In this document: in pieces, positions 25,537 through 34,409 of the stretch
How positions within the stretch are numbered: the first letter of the stretch is position 1
Layout: each line of letters starts with the position of its first letter
Origin: JANNSX01 sp041397825
GTDB taxonomy: Bacteria; Pseudomonadota; Alphaproteobacteria; Rhizobiales; Hyphomicrobiaceae
Direction: 5' to 3'
Assembly: GCA_041397825.1 (NCBI GenBank)
Contig: JAWKVX010000005.1
Span: forward strand, 1-64,000
DNA: 64,000 nucleotides
Notes under the pieces: generated by a model
Databases searched by the model: none
Told to the model about the DNA's origin: nothing
What the model saw: only the letters and a program-made list of their open reading frames with translations
Position numbers and translations under genes: made by a program

Positions 25537-27024
25537 ATGCTCTGTCGCTTGGCGACCATCTTGGTCTTGTGTCTGGTATCTCCATGGGCAACGGCCATCG
25601 AGGCCCGTGCCGAGGTTCGTCGCGTCGCGCTGGTCATCGGCAACGACACCTATGAGAACGTGGCCTCGCTGCAGAAGGCGCGCAACGATGCGCGCGCCAT
25701 GGCGGAGGCGCTGAAGGGCCTCGGGTTCGATGTCGTGGAGGCTGAGGATCTCGGCCGTCGCGCCATCAGCCGGGCAGTGCTCGAGCTCGAGAAACGCATC
25801 AACCCGGGTGACGTCGCGCTCTTCTACTACGCCGGCCATGGTTTCGCGATCGAGGGTCGCAACTATCTGCTGCCTGTCGACATCCCGGCACCGGAGCCGG
25901 GGGAGGAGGCGATCGTCCAGGACGAGGCTTTTGTTGCCGACGATCTGGCCGATCGTCTGCGGCAGGCGGGTGCCTCGACCGCGATCCTCGTGCTCGATGC
26001 CTGTCGCGACAATCCATTCGCTTCCTCAGGCAAGCGCTCGCTCGCCGGCACGCGCGGCCTTGCGCGCATGTCGCCGTCAGAAGGCGTCTTCGTGCTGTTT
26101 TCGGCGGGCCTCAACCAGGCTGCGCTCGACCGGTTGAGCGACAGCGATGCCAACCCGAACTCCGTGTTCACACGTACTTTGTTGGACGAGCTCAAGGCTC
26201 CAGGCAAGACCATCGTCGAGATCGCCAAGCAGACCCAGGTCAAAGTGCGGGCACTCGCCGCCAAGGTCGGTCACGAGCAGGCGCCGGCCTATTACGATCA
26301 GATCATCGGCAACGTCGTCCTCAACGATGGCGAGGTCGCGGGCGGAAGCGCGGGTACGTTCACGGAGGGGCAGTCCGAGGTTGCGCTCCTGCCGGTTCCC
26401 GAGGTGCCGGATGTCGCCGGAAAGCCGCAGCCCATTGCCAGCTTCACGCGCTCGGGCACGAGTTGGATTGTCAGCGTCTCGCTGCCGGAGGCGGCGGTGC
26501 AATTCGGCTATCGCATCGGCGAGAGTGGCGCGTTCACGGACAACGGCACGCTCGACGTCCTCGACCAGAGAACCGGCCAGCGCATGCCGAAGACCCACTT
26601 CGAGCTCGACGGCGATCAAGCCGCGACCATGCTCTACGTCACCTGGCGCGACAAACGCGGTGAGGAGGCAGGCGTCTTTCCGATCGCTTTCGATCCCGAC
26701 CGCGAACTCAAGGCGGGACAGAAGTCGATCCTCAAGGACACGTCGAGCGCATGGGTCTCGTTTCGTGAATATAACGGCTTGCTGGTCTATTTCTCGCATC
26801 TGGTGAGCTATCGATGCGCCATCAAGTCGGTGCGCTACGGCCTGGACGGCGCCGCGCCCGATACCATTTTCGAGATGCCGCCGTGCGATCCGGCCAATCC
26901 GTTCACGATGCCCGATAGCTTCATGCCGTTGAAGGAGCTGCCGAAAAAGACGAAATCGCTCAATCTCGTCATCGAGTTCTTCGACGGCGAGCAGGTGGCG
27001 AAGTCCTACAAGGTCAAGCTCTGA
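25537..27024 (+). CDS. Secreted caspase-fold protein (peptidase C14 family)
   Basis: A 495-residue protein starting at ATG 25537 with GGAGGGGG upstream. Residues 1-26 are a signal peptide. A caspase/metacaspase p20-like domain follows: RRVALVIGNDTYEN at 28-41, the catalytic His101 in YYAGHGF, and Cys156 in LDACRDNPF. The remainder, about 270-495, is a beta-rich region with no family I recognise. Secreted or lipoprotein caspase-fold proteins are common in alphaproteobacteria, and their substrates are mostly unknown; cleavage after Arg or Lys is typical of metacaspases. Divergent from the ureohydrolase gene with 156 bp between. Confidence 0.87.
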   Translation: MLCRLATILVLCLVSPWATAIEARAEVRRVALVIGNDTYENVASLQKARNDARAMAEALKGLGFDVVEAEDLGRRAISRAVLELEKRINPGDVALFYYAGHGFAIEGRNYLLPVDIPAPEPGEEAIVQDEAFVADDLADRLRQAGASTAILVLDACRDNPFASSGKRSLAGTRGLARMSPSEGVFVLFSAGLNQAALDRLSDSDANPNSVFTRTLLDELKAPGKTIVEIAKQTQVKVRALAAKVGHEQAPAYYDQIIGNVVLNDGEVAGGSAGTFTEGQSEVALLPVPEVPDVAGKPQPIASFTRSGTSWIVSVSLPEAAVQFGYRIGESGAFTDNGTLDVLDQRTGQRMPKTHFELDGDQAATMLYVTWRDKRGEEAGVFPIAFDPDRELKAGQKSILKDTSSAWVSFREYNGLLVYFSHLVSYRCAIKSVRYGLDGAAPDTIFEMPPCDPANPFTMPDSFMPLKELPKKTKSLNLVIEFFDGEQVAKSYKVKL

Positions 27025-27175
27025 GGCCGCATCAATCGTGCCGATCGTTCCTGCTGAGGTCTAGGCTCGGGCGCTGGCTTCGATTTTGTGACAACGGGGC
27101 GCGGACGAAGCGGCCGTCGTCGTCGAGGCCATAGGCTGCTCTCGGACCACGGGAGCGGTCGTCGCGACCACGCGG

Positions 27176-28576
27176 CTATTCGGCCGCCTGCCGGGGCGTC
27201 TCGGCACCCGCCGGATTCAACGGCTCCGCGGGACTGCGATCGGGCTCCGGCCAGCTCGCCGAGGACAAGGCGCCGAAGCGGCGGTTGAGCCGGCGCAGCT
27301 TGCGGCGGTAGTCGAAGTAGTTCGCTTCGAGATTGTGTCGCTCGGAGCGAACGAAATGACCAACTGGCAGCGCATGGTCGCGCCGTTCCCTGTCGATCGA
27401 GGCCGCTGACTGGGGATCCGTCTGCTTGGCCACGATATAGCTTGCAATCAGCTGCGACTGGTAGTCGGCGAGCCGCCAGATGCTGCCGTTCGCCTGGATG
27501 AGACCGGCCGCGAAAAGGTTCGCGTGCTCCTGATGGAACACGTTCTCGTAGAAGCGCGCTCGTCCATCCGCGCCGAAGACCATCGCGTGATCGAGGAAGG
27601 GCATGCTGGCCTGATAGCCGGTCGCCGCGATGACGATGTCGGCCTCGACACTCGAACCGTCCTCGAAGACGACCCGATTGCCGGAGAAGTTGCGGATCGC
27701 CGGACGGACCTTCACGCGGCCGTGCGAGACGAGGCGTGGGATTTCGTCGCTCATGGTCGGATGGGCTGCGTCGATCGGATAGTCGGGCGCAGGCAACCCG
27801 TACCGGTAGTTCGGTCCGACATGGATCAGATGCGCAAGGCCGTAGAGGTGCCGTCGGATCGCGCGTGGAATCGGCACCATCTCCAGGAATTGAACGATGT
27901 CATAGGTCGGGAAGCCGATGAAGAATTTCGGCACGAACCAGTAGCCGCGACGGAGGCAGAGGTCGACCGCTGCGCCGTTATGGGCGGCGTCCGAGACGAT
28001 GTCACAGGCAGAGTTGCCGCCGCCGATCACGACGACCCGCTTGTCGCGGAGCTGGCGTGGGCTCTTGTAGGCGCGCGAGTGGATGTATGTTCCCACGAAG
28101 TCGCCGGGGATGGCGGGGAGGCGCGGCTCCGACAGATGGCCGTTGGCGACGACGATGCCCTGATAGTGGCGCGGCTTCACCTCGCCTCTGATCTGGACGT
28201 GCCAGGTGCCGTCACCTTGAGGCTCGGCGCGTGTCACCTCCGCATTGAACACGATATGGCTGGTGAGATCGAATGTGTCCGCGTAGGCGCGAAAGTAGGC
28301 GAGCACGCTCTCGTGTGAGGGGTAGGTCGGCTGGCCGTCGCGGTGATCGGGCAGCGGGAAGTCCTCGAATCCCGTGGAGCGAGCCGACGATACCAGGTGC
28401 GTAGTCTCGTAGACGACGCCGGACGGCGTGCCGATGTTCCAGAGCCCGCCGATGTCGCCGGTTTTCTCGAGCACCTCGAACGGAATGCCCCGCTGCCGAA
28501 AATTCTTCGCGGCGGCGAGCCCCGAGGCGCCGGCACCGATGATACAGTATTTCAGACTTGCGGGCTTTCGGTGCAT
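27176..28576 (-). CDS. Flavin-containing monooxygenase
   Basis: A 466-residue flavin-dependent monooxygenase. GAGASG near 14-19 binds FAD, GGGNSACD in the middle binds NADPH, and FVGTYIHSRAYK corresponds to the FMO identifying sequence FxGxxxHxxxY. The family adds one oxygen to soft nucleophiles such as amines and sulfides, or acts as a Baeyer-Villiger enzyme. The start at 28576 is selected for GGAG eight bases upstream; the ATG at 28606 lacks one. It is divergent from the small secreted protein gene. The substrate cannot be inferred from neighbours. Confidence 0.85.
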   Translation of the reverse strand: MHRKPASLKYCIIGAGASGLAAAKNFRQRGIPFEVLEKTGDIGGLWNIGTPSGVVYETTHLVSSARSTGFEDFPLPDHRDGQPTYPSHESVLAYFRAYADTFDLTSHIVFNAEVTRAEPQGDGTWHVQIRGEVKPRHYQGIVVANGHLSEPRLPAIPGDFVGTYIHSRAYKSPRQLRDKRVVVIGGGNSACDIVSDAAHNGAAVDLCLRRGYWFVPKFFIGFPTYDIVQFLEMVPIPRAIRRHLYGLAHLIHVGPNYRYGLPAPDYPIDAAHPTMSDEIPRLVSHGRVKVRPAIRNFSGNRVVFEDGSSVEADIVIAATGYQASMPFLDHAMVFGADGRARFYENVFHQEHANLFAAGLIQANGSIWRLADYQSQLIASYIVAKQTDPQSAASIDRERRDHALPVGHFVRSERHNLEANYFDYRRKLRRLNRRFGALSSASWPEPDRSPAEPLNPAGAETPRQAAE

Positions 28577-28754
28577 CAATAGAACTCCAAACGGCACCGA
28601 CTTCATTGGTTAACGATGCGACAGCCACCTCTCGGACCGAATAGCACAATTTTGTGACGTGGGAAGAGCCTTTTGCGCCTGCGCGCTCAGAACTGCCCTT
28701 ATGTCGCCACTTCACTTCGTCTAGCATTAATTTTGTCGTGAGGAGGCGGATTAC

Positions 28755-29207
28755 ATGGGCACCCTGATTGGTCTAGGGTTGTCGAAGAGAGTCAACATGG
28801 GATGCGTACCGATGCCGATCGTCTTGCGTAGTGCACTTGCCGCCGTCGTTCTCTTCGCCGCCACGGCGGCTTCCGCCCAGACCGTCCGGTGGATCACGCC
28901 ACAAGACACGAAGAACGGCCGCGGCTGTCTGCAGGCGTGTGCTGCACGCGGGTTGATGCCGGTGATCGTCGGGGTGCGCGATGACTCCAGCAAGGCGCCC
29001 TACTTCCTTTGTGTCGGCGATCCGGGCCAGAAGCGCGGCGGCTACCGTCCCGGTTTCAACCTGCTCGCAACCGGCTCCGATCAGGAAGCCACCTGCAATG
29101 TCGTGCACATCCCGGACACGGGGGCGAGCGAAGCGATCGCCTCGACGGAGTTCAAGTGTCTATGTGGCGACCAGCAGTTGTTTCCCATCGAAGGCTCGAG
29201 CCCCTAG
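28755..29207 (+). CDS. Small secreted cysteine-rich protein of unknown function
   Basis: A 150-residue protein with AGGAGG eight bases before the ATG. A long signal region ends with VLRSALAAVVLFAATAASAQ near residue 43, so export is likely; an internal Met at about 20 would give a more usual signal peptide. The mature part has six cysteines (CLQACAARG, FLCVGD, TCNVV, CLCGDQ) and closely spaced Gly residues. I do not recognise the family. It ends 25 bp before the convergent M24-type gene. Confidence 0.7.
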   Translation: MGTLIGLGLSKRVNMGCVPMPIVLRSALAAVVLFAATAASAQTVRWITPQDTKNGRGCLQACAARGLMPVIVGVRDDSSKAPYFLCVGDPGQKRGGYRPGFNLLATGSDQEATCNVVHIPDTGASEAIASTEFKCLCGDQQLFPIEGSSP

Positions 29208-29231
29208 TCCACGCGCACGAGACATGGACGG

Positions 29232-30401
29232 TCATCCGCCGGCGATCAGCAGATCGACATCGCCGGCACCCGCGAGCATGCGCATACCCGTCGGCTCGAG
29301 CACATAGGTCCCCCCCTGTATGACGCCGAGCCCTTCGTCGGGGAGCTCGATGCAGGAGTGGAGCACGAAGGTCATGCCAGGCTCGAGGCGGGTGGAGAAT
29401 CCGCGGGCGATCGTCAGTGGCTCGAGCCAGATCGGCGGATAGGCGATGCCGATGCCGTAGCCGAAGCGCATCATGGCCGTGTGCGCGAGGCCCTCGCGGC
29501 GGAGCGGTGCGAGAGAGGCCTCCTCGACGGCGTCGACGGGTGCGCCGATGCGGATTGCCGAGATCCCCGCCTTCAGGCTCTCGATACCGAGCGCATAGAC
29601 GTCGCGCGCGCGCCGGCTCGGTGGCCCTATGGCAAGCGTCTGAATTGCGGTTGCATGGTAGCGATGGCTGACGCCCGCGAACTCGACATGGACGAGGTCG
29701 CCCGGTTCCAGCACCTTCTCCCTGGCCGTGCCGTGACCACCCGGCGTACGGAAGCCCGATGTGAGTTCGATGGGGATGGACCAGTAGTCGCTGCCCGCGC
29801 GCCGCATGGCCGCCTCGATCTCGGCAGAGAGCGCGATCTCGGTAATCCCCGGACGGGCGAAGCGCCGGCAGGCCTCGAGGCCGATCTCGGCATACCGGGC
29901 CGCCTGCTCCATCAAGTCGAGCTCGGCGGGCGACTTGAGGATCCGGAGGCGCCCGAGCAGCTCGGTCGAGTCGGCGAGCGTCATGGGGTGGAGAGACTGT
30001 CGCAGCACATCACCGAGCAGCATCGGCAGCGCATAGGTTGCCTGCTCGATGCCGACCGAGCCGCTCCGCACGCCCTTCTCGGCGAGGATCTCGCGAACCA
30101 TGTCGGGGAAGTCGTCGGCATTGAGACGATAGGTCCGGATGTCGGACAGGAAGGTGGTCTCGCGGGCGAGTGTAAGGTCGACATCGCGGACGAGCAGGGT
30201 CGGCGCATCGTTGCCGCGAGTGAGGATCATGGCCTGTGGACAGTTGGCCCCGACCCAGCTGTCATAGCCACCGAAATAGTAGAGGTGTTCGAGTGCGATG
30301 ACGATCAGTGCCTCGTGGCGCGCCTCAGCCATGGCCGCCCGGGCCCGGGCAATGCGCTCCTCGTGCACGAGGCGGGAAAAGTGCGCGAAATGGGTCTGCA
30401 T
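29232..30401 (-). CDS. M24-fold (pita-bread) protein, creatinase/ectoine-hydrolase-like, without metal ligands
   Basis: A 389-residue protein from ATG 30401. The N-terminal creatinase-like domain has YYFGGYDSWVGANCPQ, and the C-terminal domain has the pita-bread pattern of GGHGTA, LEPGDLVHVEF, GYGIGIAYPPIW, LEPGMTF and TYVLEP. All five usual metal ligands (D, D, H, E, E) appear replaced, by E, A, Y, H and Q. Creatinase and the ectoine hydrolase DoeA share this fold without metal, so a hydrolase of an amidino or cyclic compound is more likely than an aminopeptidase. GGGGACC precedes the ATG. The amidohydrolase gene is divergent. Confidence 0.75.
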   Translation of the reverse strand: MQTHFAHFSRLVHEERIARARAAMAEARHEALIVIALEHLYYFGGYDSWVGANCPQAMILTRGNDAPTLLVRDVDLTLARETTFLSDIRTYRLNADDFPDMVREILAEKGVRSGSVGIEQATYALPMLLGDVLRQSLHPMTLADSTELLGRLRILKSPAELDLMEQAARYAEIGLEACRRFARPGITEIALSAEIEAAMRRAGSDYWSIPIELTSGFRTPGGHGTAREKVLEPGDLVHVEFAGVSHRYHATAIQTLAIGPPSRRARDVYALGIESLKAGISAIRIGAPVDAVEEASLAPLRREGLAHTAMMRFGYGIGIAYPPIWLEPLTIARGFSTRLEPGMTFVLHSCIELPDEGLGVIQGGTYVLEPTGMRMLAGAGDVDLLIAGG

Positions 30402-30568
30402 GATGGGTCCCCGGTCAAGAGCATCGCAAGATCGGCCCGATGGCTCCGGCAGGCAAGGCCCTCCGCGCAAACCGGCCATACCGAGCCGGCCGTGACGATG
30501 GACTTCGCTGCCGTGCACACATTGTCTATGGTTTCGGCGACCTGAAATCCGAGAAAGCAGGAGAGGCC

Positions 30569-32239
30569 ATGCCCGGCACCATCGACCTGATCGTCACCAA
30601 CGGTCGCGTGATCACCATGGACGACGACAATCCCAGGGCCGAAGCGGTTGCCGTTTCAGGCAACGAGATCGTCGCCGTCGGTCCGAAAGCCGAGATCGAG
30701 GGGCTGAAGAGCCCAGCCACGAAAGTGGTCGATGCTGCGGGCAAGACCGTCATGCCCGGGCTTATCGAGAGCCATGTGCACATCTTCATGGGGGCCGCCG
30801 AGCTCGAGAACCTGGACCTGGCGCCCGTGCATGGCCTCGACAACCTGACGGCCGCTGTCCGCGGGTTCGCCGCCAAGCGGGCTGCCGACAAGCTCGTCTA
30901 TGCCAACTCCGTTTCCTACAACGTCATCGGTGACGGGGTCTATGTGACCCGCCAGGATCTCGACAGGGTGCTTCCCGATCGGCCCTTCGCCATGATGGGG
31001 GCCGACCACCACACCGTCTGGGCCAATACGAAAGCGCTCGAGCTTGCCGGCATTCTCCACGGCGGGGAGGTGCCGGCCGGTGCCGAGATCGTCATGGCGC
31101 CGGACGGAACCGCGACCGGAGAGCTCCGGGAGCCCGGCGCGTTCCGATATGTCCTGGCGCATACGAGAACAGGAGGCCGCGATGCTCTCGGGTTTACGGA
31201 GGCGGGCGAGCCCAATCCGGCACCGACCGCGGCCGAGCGGGCGAGCGATCGTGCGATCCTGAAGCGGGGACTCGACTACTGTGCCGCCTATGGTTTCACG
31301 TCGCTGCACAATATGGACGGCAATTTCTACACTCTCGAGCTGTTGCAGGAGATCGACGACGCTGGCGAGTTCACGATCCGCTGTCAGAGTCCCTTCCATA
31401 TGAAGAATTTCTTTCCGATAGCTAAGCTCGAAAGCGATGCTGTGGAGATGCGCCGGCGGTTCGCCTCGGAGCGCGTCTACTCCGGCCGCGTGAAGCTCTT
31501 CATGGACGGGGTTGCCGAAAGCTGGACCGCGATGATGCTCGAGGAGTACCCCGACAAGCCGGGTTGCTTCGGCGATCCCAACTACACTGCTGAGCAGTTC
31601 AAGGAGATCGCCATCGCCGCCGACCGGTTGGGCTTGCAGATCGATGTGCACGCGATCGCAGACGCCGCGATCCGCCGCACGCTGGACGGTTTCGCCGCAG
31701 CCCAGACGGCGAACGGCAAACGCGACAGCCGCCACCGGATCGAGCATGTCGAGGTGATCGATCCGGCAGATATCCCGCGGTTCAAGGAACTCGGCGTCAT
31801 CGCCTCCATGCAGCCGACGCATCCGCCGGGCGTCGTGTTTCCGCTCTGGCCGGTTATCTCGCGGCTCCGGGATCGCCAGCTTCCCTTCGCCTATCCGTGG
31901 TCGACGATGCGCGAGGTCAGTGTCGCCATGCCTTTCTCGAGCGACTGGCCAGTCGCGCCCATCGATCCGATGCTGTCATTCAAGGCCGCAATGACGCGCA
32001 AACCCTTCAAACCCGGTTTGCCGGATCATCGCCAGACACTCATGCAGTGCATCGCCGGCTATACACGCGACGGCGCCTTCACGGAGTTCGCGGAGGCGAG
32101 GAAAGGCCGGCTGAGTCGGGGGTTGCTCGCGGACATCGTCGTCATGAGCCATGACCTCGAGGCGCTCGACCCCGAGGCGCTGACCGAGGCGAGCGCTGTC
32201 ACAACCATCGCCGATGGCCGGATTACTCATCAGGCCTGA
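30569..32239 (+). CDS. Amidohydrolase, YtcJ-like
   Basis: A 556-residue metal-dependent amidohydrolase of the YtcJ type. The opening DLIVTNGRVITMDDDNPRAEAVAV and the metal-binding HVHIFMG (His69, His71) are clear; further ligands include His in DVHAIADAA and RIEHVE. VAPIDPMLSFKAAMTR and SRGLLADIVVMSHDLEALDPE close the fold. YtcJ-like enzymes act on amides or N-acyl compounds, and substrates vary. GGAGAGGCC precedes the ATG at 30569. A 10-bp stem-loop follows 7 bases after its stop. Divergent from the M24-fold gene, with both possibly handling related nitrogen compounds. Confidence 0.87.
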   Translation: MPGTIDLIVTNGRVITMDDDNPRAEAVAVSGNEIVAVGPKAEIEGLKSPATKVVDAAGKTVMPGLIESHVHIFMGAAELENLDLAPVHGLDNLTAAVRGFAAKRAADKLVYANSVSYNVIGDGVYVTRQDLDRVLPDRPFAMMGADHHTVWANTKALELAGILHGGEVPAGAEIVMAPDGTATGELREPGAFRYVLAHTRTGGRDALGFTEAGEPNPAPTAAERASDRAILKRGLDYCAAYGFTSLHNMDGNFYTLELLQEIDDAGEFTIRCQSPFHMKNFFPIAKLESDAVEMRRRFASERVYSGRVKLFMDGVAESWTAMMLEEYPDKPGCFGDPNYTAEQFKEIAIAADRLGLQIDVHAIADAAIRRTLDGFAAAQTANGKRDSRHRIEHVEVIDPADIPRFKELGVIASMQPTHPPGVVFPLWPVISRLRDRQLPFAYPWSTMREVSVAMPFSSDWPVAPIDPMLSFKAAMTRKPFKPGLPDHRQTLMQCIAGYTRDGAFTEFAEARKGRLSRGLLADIVVMSHDLEALDPEALTEASAVTTIADGRITHQA

Positions 32240-32246
32240 AACGACA

Positions 32247-32277
32247 CTGCGGGAGGAGCCATGGGCCCCTCCCGCAG
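32247..32277 (+). terminator. Stem-loop terminator after the amidohydrolase gene
   Basis: CTGCGGGAGG at 32247-32256 pairs perfectly with CCTCCCGCAG at 32268-32277 around an 11-base loop. It lies seven bases past the stop. There is no clear U-run, so Rho may assist, or it may act as an mRNA end. Confidence 0.6.
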
Positions 32278-32343
32278 GGATGACCGGTCCGGGTAGGGGG
32301 AAGCCGACCGGTCCGACGTTGCAGAGCACGAAGGGTGACGCGG

Positions 32344-32496
32344 TCAGTTCTCAGCGATGACTGTGCGAGCACCGCCATTGGCGACATTCAGCTCGGCACT
32401 GATCTCGAGCATCGACCGCTTCACCGTACGAGCCGCGTCAGGCAGCCAGGTGACGAGAGCGATCGCGACCGCGGCGGCAATGATGGCGGACTGCAT
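32344..32496 (-). CDS. Small membrane peptide of unknown function
   Basis: A 50-residue frame begins with ATG at 32496, preceded by AGGAAGGAA about eight bases upstream on the minus strand. Residues 3-17 (SAIIAAAVAIALVTW) form one membrane segment followed by a basic, amphipathic tail (DAARTVKRSML) and a C-terminal ELNVANGGARTVIAEN. The strong ribosome-binding site, single helix and isolated position support a real small gene, but with no family match this remains a prediction. Confidence 0.5.
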   Translation of the reverse strand: MQSAIIAAAVAIALVTWLPDAARTVKRSMLEISAELNVANGGARTVIAEN

Positions 32497-32673
32497 TGTA
32501 TTGTTCCTTCCTCGGGTCGTCGTTGGAAGGAGCATGCGGGCAGGATGAGTAATTTGCAATCGAGAGTTGCCTTTAGGCTTGCAGCCATGACAATCTAAAG
32601 GGGACAAGTTGTTCCGCATGCGCAGGAAAATGCAGTCAAAAGATGTCGCAATTGAATATTGCGTCGCAAAATG

Positions 32674-32704
32674 ACAGGGCCCGTGCCGGAGGCACGGGCC
32701 CTGT
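32674..32704 (-). terminator. Intrinsic terminator of the L,D-transpeptidase gene
   Basis: A 14-bp perfect stem with a three-base loop, ACAGGGCCCGTGCC paired with GGCACGGGCCCTGT. On the minus strand it is followed by CATTTTGCG with a short U-run. It lies 34 bases past the L,D-transpeptidase stop. Confidence 0.75.
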
Positions 32705-32737
32705 TGGTGATCGTCACGTCGCTGGTCAGCGAGCGGC

Positions 32738-33169
32738 CTAGTTCTGAATGACGATGCGCGTCTTGGCGGCGCCATAGGTCTTGATGAGCGAGAACAGCTT
32801 GGCGGCGTTGCTCGGATGCAGGCGGATGCAACCGTGGCTGGCCGGGCGGCCGAGCTGCTTCACGTAGCCTGTCCCATGAATGGCGTAGCCGCCACGGAAG
32901 AAGACCGAGTGGGGCATTGGCGAGTTGTCGTATTTCCGCGAGTAGTGCATGCGCCTGAGGACCGTCGGCCGATAGCTGCCACGCGGCGTATGATAGCCCT
33001 TCCGGGCCGAGGAAATGGCCCAGCTGTAGGCCAGTTCGCCATCGACGTAGACATTCATCCGCTGGGAAGAGATGTCGACCTTCGCAAGGACCGATGCGCT
33101 TGCGGCCACCGGCAGAGCCAGCATGCCGATCGCAGCGATGACGGACAGCACTCTCACAGACCACTTCAT
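32738..33169 (-). CDS. L,D-transpeptidase (YkuD domain)
   Basis: A 143-residue exported protein; residues 1-25 are a signal peptide. The YkuD domain has IHGTGY with His98 and the catalytic SHGCIRLHP at 111-119 with Cys114. KGYHTPRGSYRPTVLRRM is the usual substrate loop. The enzyme forms 3-3 crosslinks in peptidoglycan or attaches proteins to it. The start at 33169 is supported by GGGTGAG just upstream and by the signal peptide; the longer frame to 33259 is not coding. It ends in an intrinsic terminator. It is divergent from the HAD-family gene, with MepA downstream of that, so two of three genes here act on the wall. Confidence 0.92.
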   Translation of the reverse strand: MKWSVRVLSVIAAIGMLALPVAASASVLAKVDISSQRMNVYVDGELAYSWAISSARKGYHTPRGSYRPTVLRRMHYSRKYDNSPMPHSVFFRGGYAIHGTGYVKQLGRPASHGCIRLHPSNAAKLFSLIKTYGAAKTRIVIQN

Positions 33170-33440
33170 GTCACTCACCCCATTCACTTTACTCAGCCCA
33201 TTCTCAACTTTGCCGCGATCGTCAGCGCGAGGGTATTCCTCGTCGAGCCGAAGCCACACGTTTCTGTGGATAAGCTTCTCATAGATGGCTGAATGTCACG
33301 TGAATGCCAGGACTTGGTTACGAAGGAAACACAATCCCGATTCGCATTTCTCCTCTGCGGAGCGCCTGGATTTCTCTCTTCGTGTCATGATCACATGGGA
33401 TCGAGCGCAACCGGGGTCGACAGCGGAGAGTGAGCACGAC
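33170..33440. other. Divergent intergenic region with a perfect DnaA-box sequence
   Basis: About 270 bp between the L,D-transpeptidase and HAD genes. TGTGGATAA at 33265-33273 is a perfect match, on the minus strand, to the DnaA box TTATCCACA. I see only one, so it may be chance or a DnaA-regulated promoter. No other gene is seen. Confidence 0.4.
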
Positions 33441-34355
33441 ATGAAGGCCAGAGCGAGGACATCGGCTGCGGCGGACGTCGGGGGCTCGGACGCGGAGATT
33501 GCGCCGATGATCCTGGCGCTCATCTATGATTTCGATGGCACGCTCTCGCCCAGACCGATGCAGGAGTATTCCTTCCTTCCGCAGATCGGGGAGGATCCGA
33601 AGGCGTTCTGGGCGGAGGTCGGCGAGGTTGCGCGCCGCGAGGAGGCCGACAGCCTCATCACCTATATGCATCTCATGTACAAAAAGGCGAAGGCCAGAAA
33701 CGTCCGCATCGATCGGGAATCGCTGGTGCAGCAGGGCCGTGCAGTCGAGCTGTTTGCCGGCGTCGAAGAGTGGTTCGATGCGATCGAGGAGTATATCAGG
33801 TTGCGGGCCGAGCTGCCGGTCGAGGTCCGGCACTATCTGGTCTCCTCCGGTCTCAAGGAGATCATCGAGGGGACGTCGATCTACGGCCGATTTCACAACG
33901 TCTTCGCCTCCGAGTATTTCTTCGAGGCCTATGAGCTGCCCTATCCAAAGCGGGTCATCACCGACACCGGCAAGACCCAGTATCTGTTCCGCATCAACAA
34001 GGGCATCGAGGATCAATCGAAGAGCATCAACCACCATATGCCGGAGGCCGACCGGCCCATTCCCTTCGCCAACATGGTCTATTTCGGCGACGGTGATACC
34101 GATGTGCCCTCGATGGCCGTGATGCGCAAAAACGGCGGGCATGCCATCGCTGTCCATGGCGGCGACCGGAGCCCGGCAACCTGCATCGAGCTCTATGAGG
34201 CGGGGCGGTGCGACTTCTACGCCGAGGCCGACTACCGGCGGGGCTCGGAGCTCTTCCAGAGAACGGGGCTCGTCATCGACAGCATGCTTGCAGGGATGCG
34301 CATCGAGGCGGAGCGGCGGCGGCTTTCGGGAATGATCGCTTCGTCCCGCAGGTAG
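33441..34355 (+). CDS. HAD-superfamily hydrolase
   Basis: From ATG 33441 (GTGAGCACGAC upstream) the product has 304 residues. A HAD motif I, DFDGT, begins with nucleophile Asp30 and acid Asp32; motif II SSGLKEII, a lysine in the cap region and motif IV FGDGDTDVPS complete the fold. A long insertion between motif I and II (about residues 45-115) forms the cap. Homologues of this type are annotated as HAD family hydrolases of unknown substrate; phosphatase activity is assumed. Followed by mepA after 54 bases. Confidence 0.8.
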   Translation: MKARARTSAAADVGGSDAEIAPMILALIYDFDGTLSPRPMQEYSFLPQIGEDPKAFWAEVGEVARREEADSLITYMHLMYKKAKARNVRIDRESLVQQGRAVELFAGVEEWFDAIEEYIRLRAELPVEVRHYLVSSGLKEIIEGTSIYGRFHNVFASEYFFEAYELPYPKRVITDTGKTQYLFRINKGIEDQSKSINHHMPEADRPIPFANMVYFGDGDTDVPSMAVMRKNGGHAIAVHGGDRSPATCIELYEAGRCDFYAEADYRRGSELFQRTGLVIDSMLAGMRIEAERRRLSGMIASSRR

Positions 34356-34409
34356 CCGTTGTCCGGTTTCCGGGTTTTCGAGGCACCGGCGCTCGTGCTA
34401 AGGAGGGGC

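Noticed and set aside
33265..33273. Perfect DnaA box as evidence for oriC
   Set aside because: Only one site is seen, with no AT-rich element or cluster around it.
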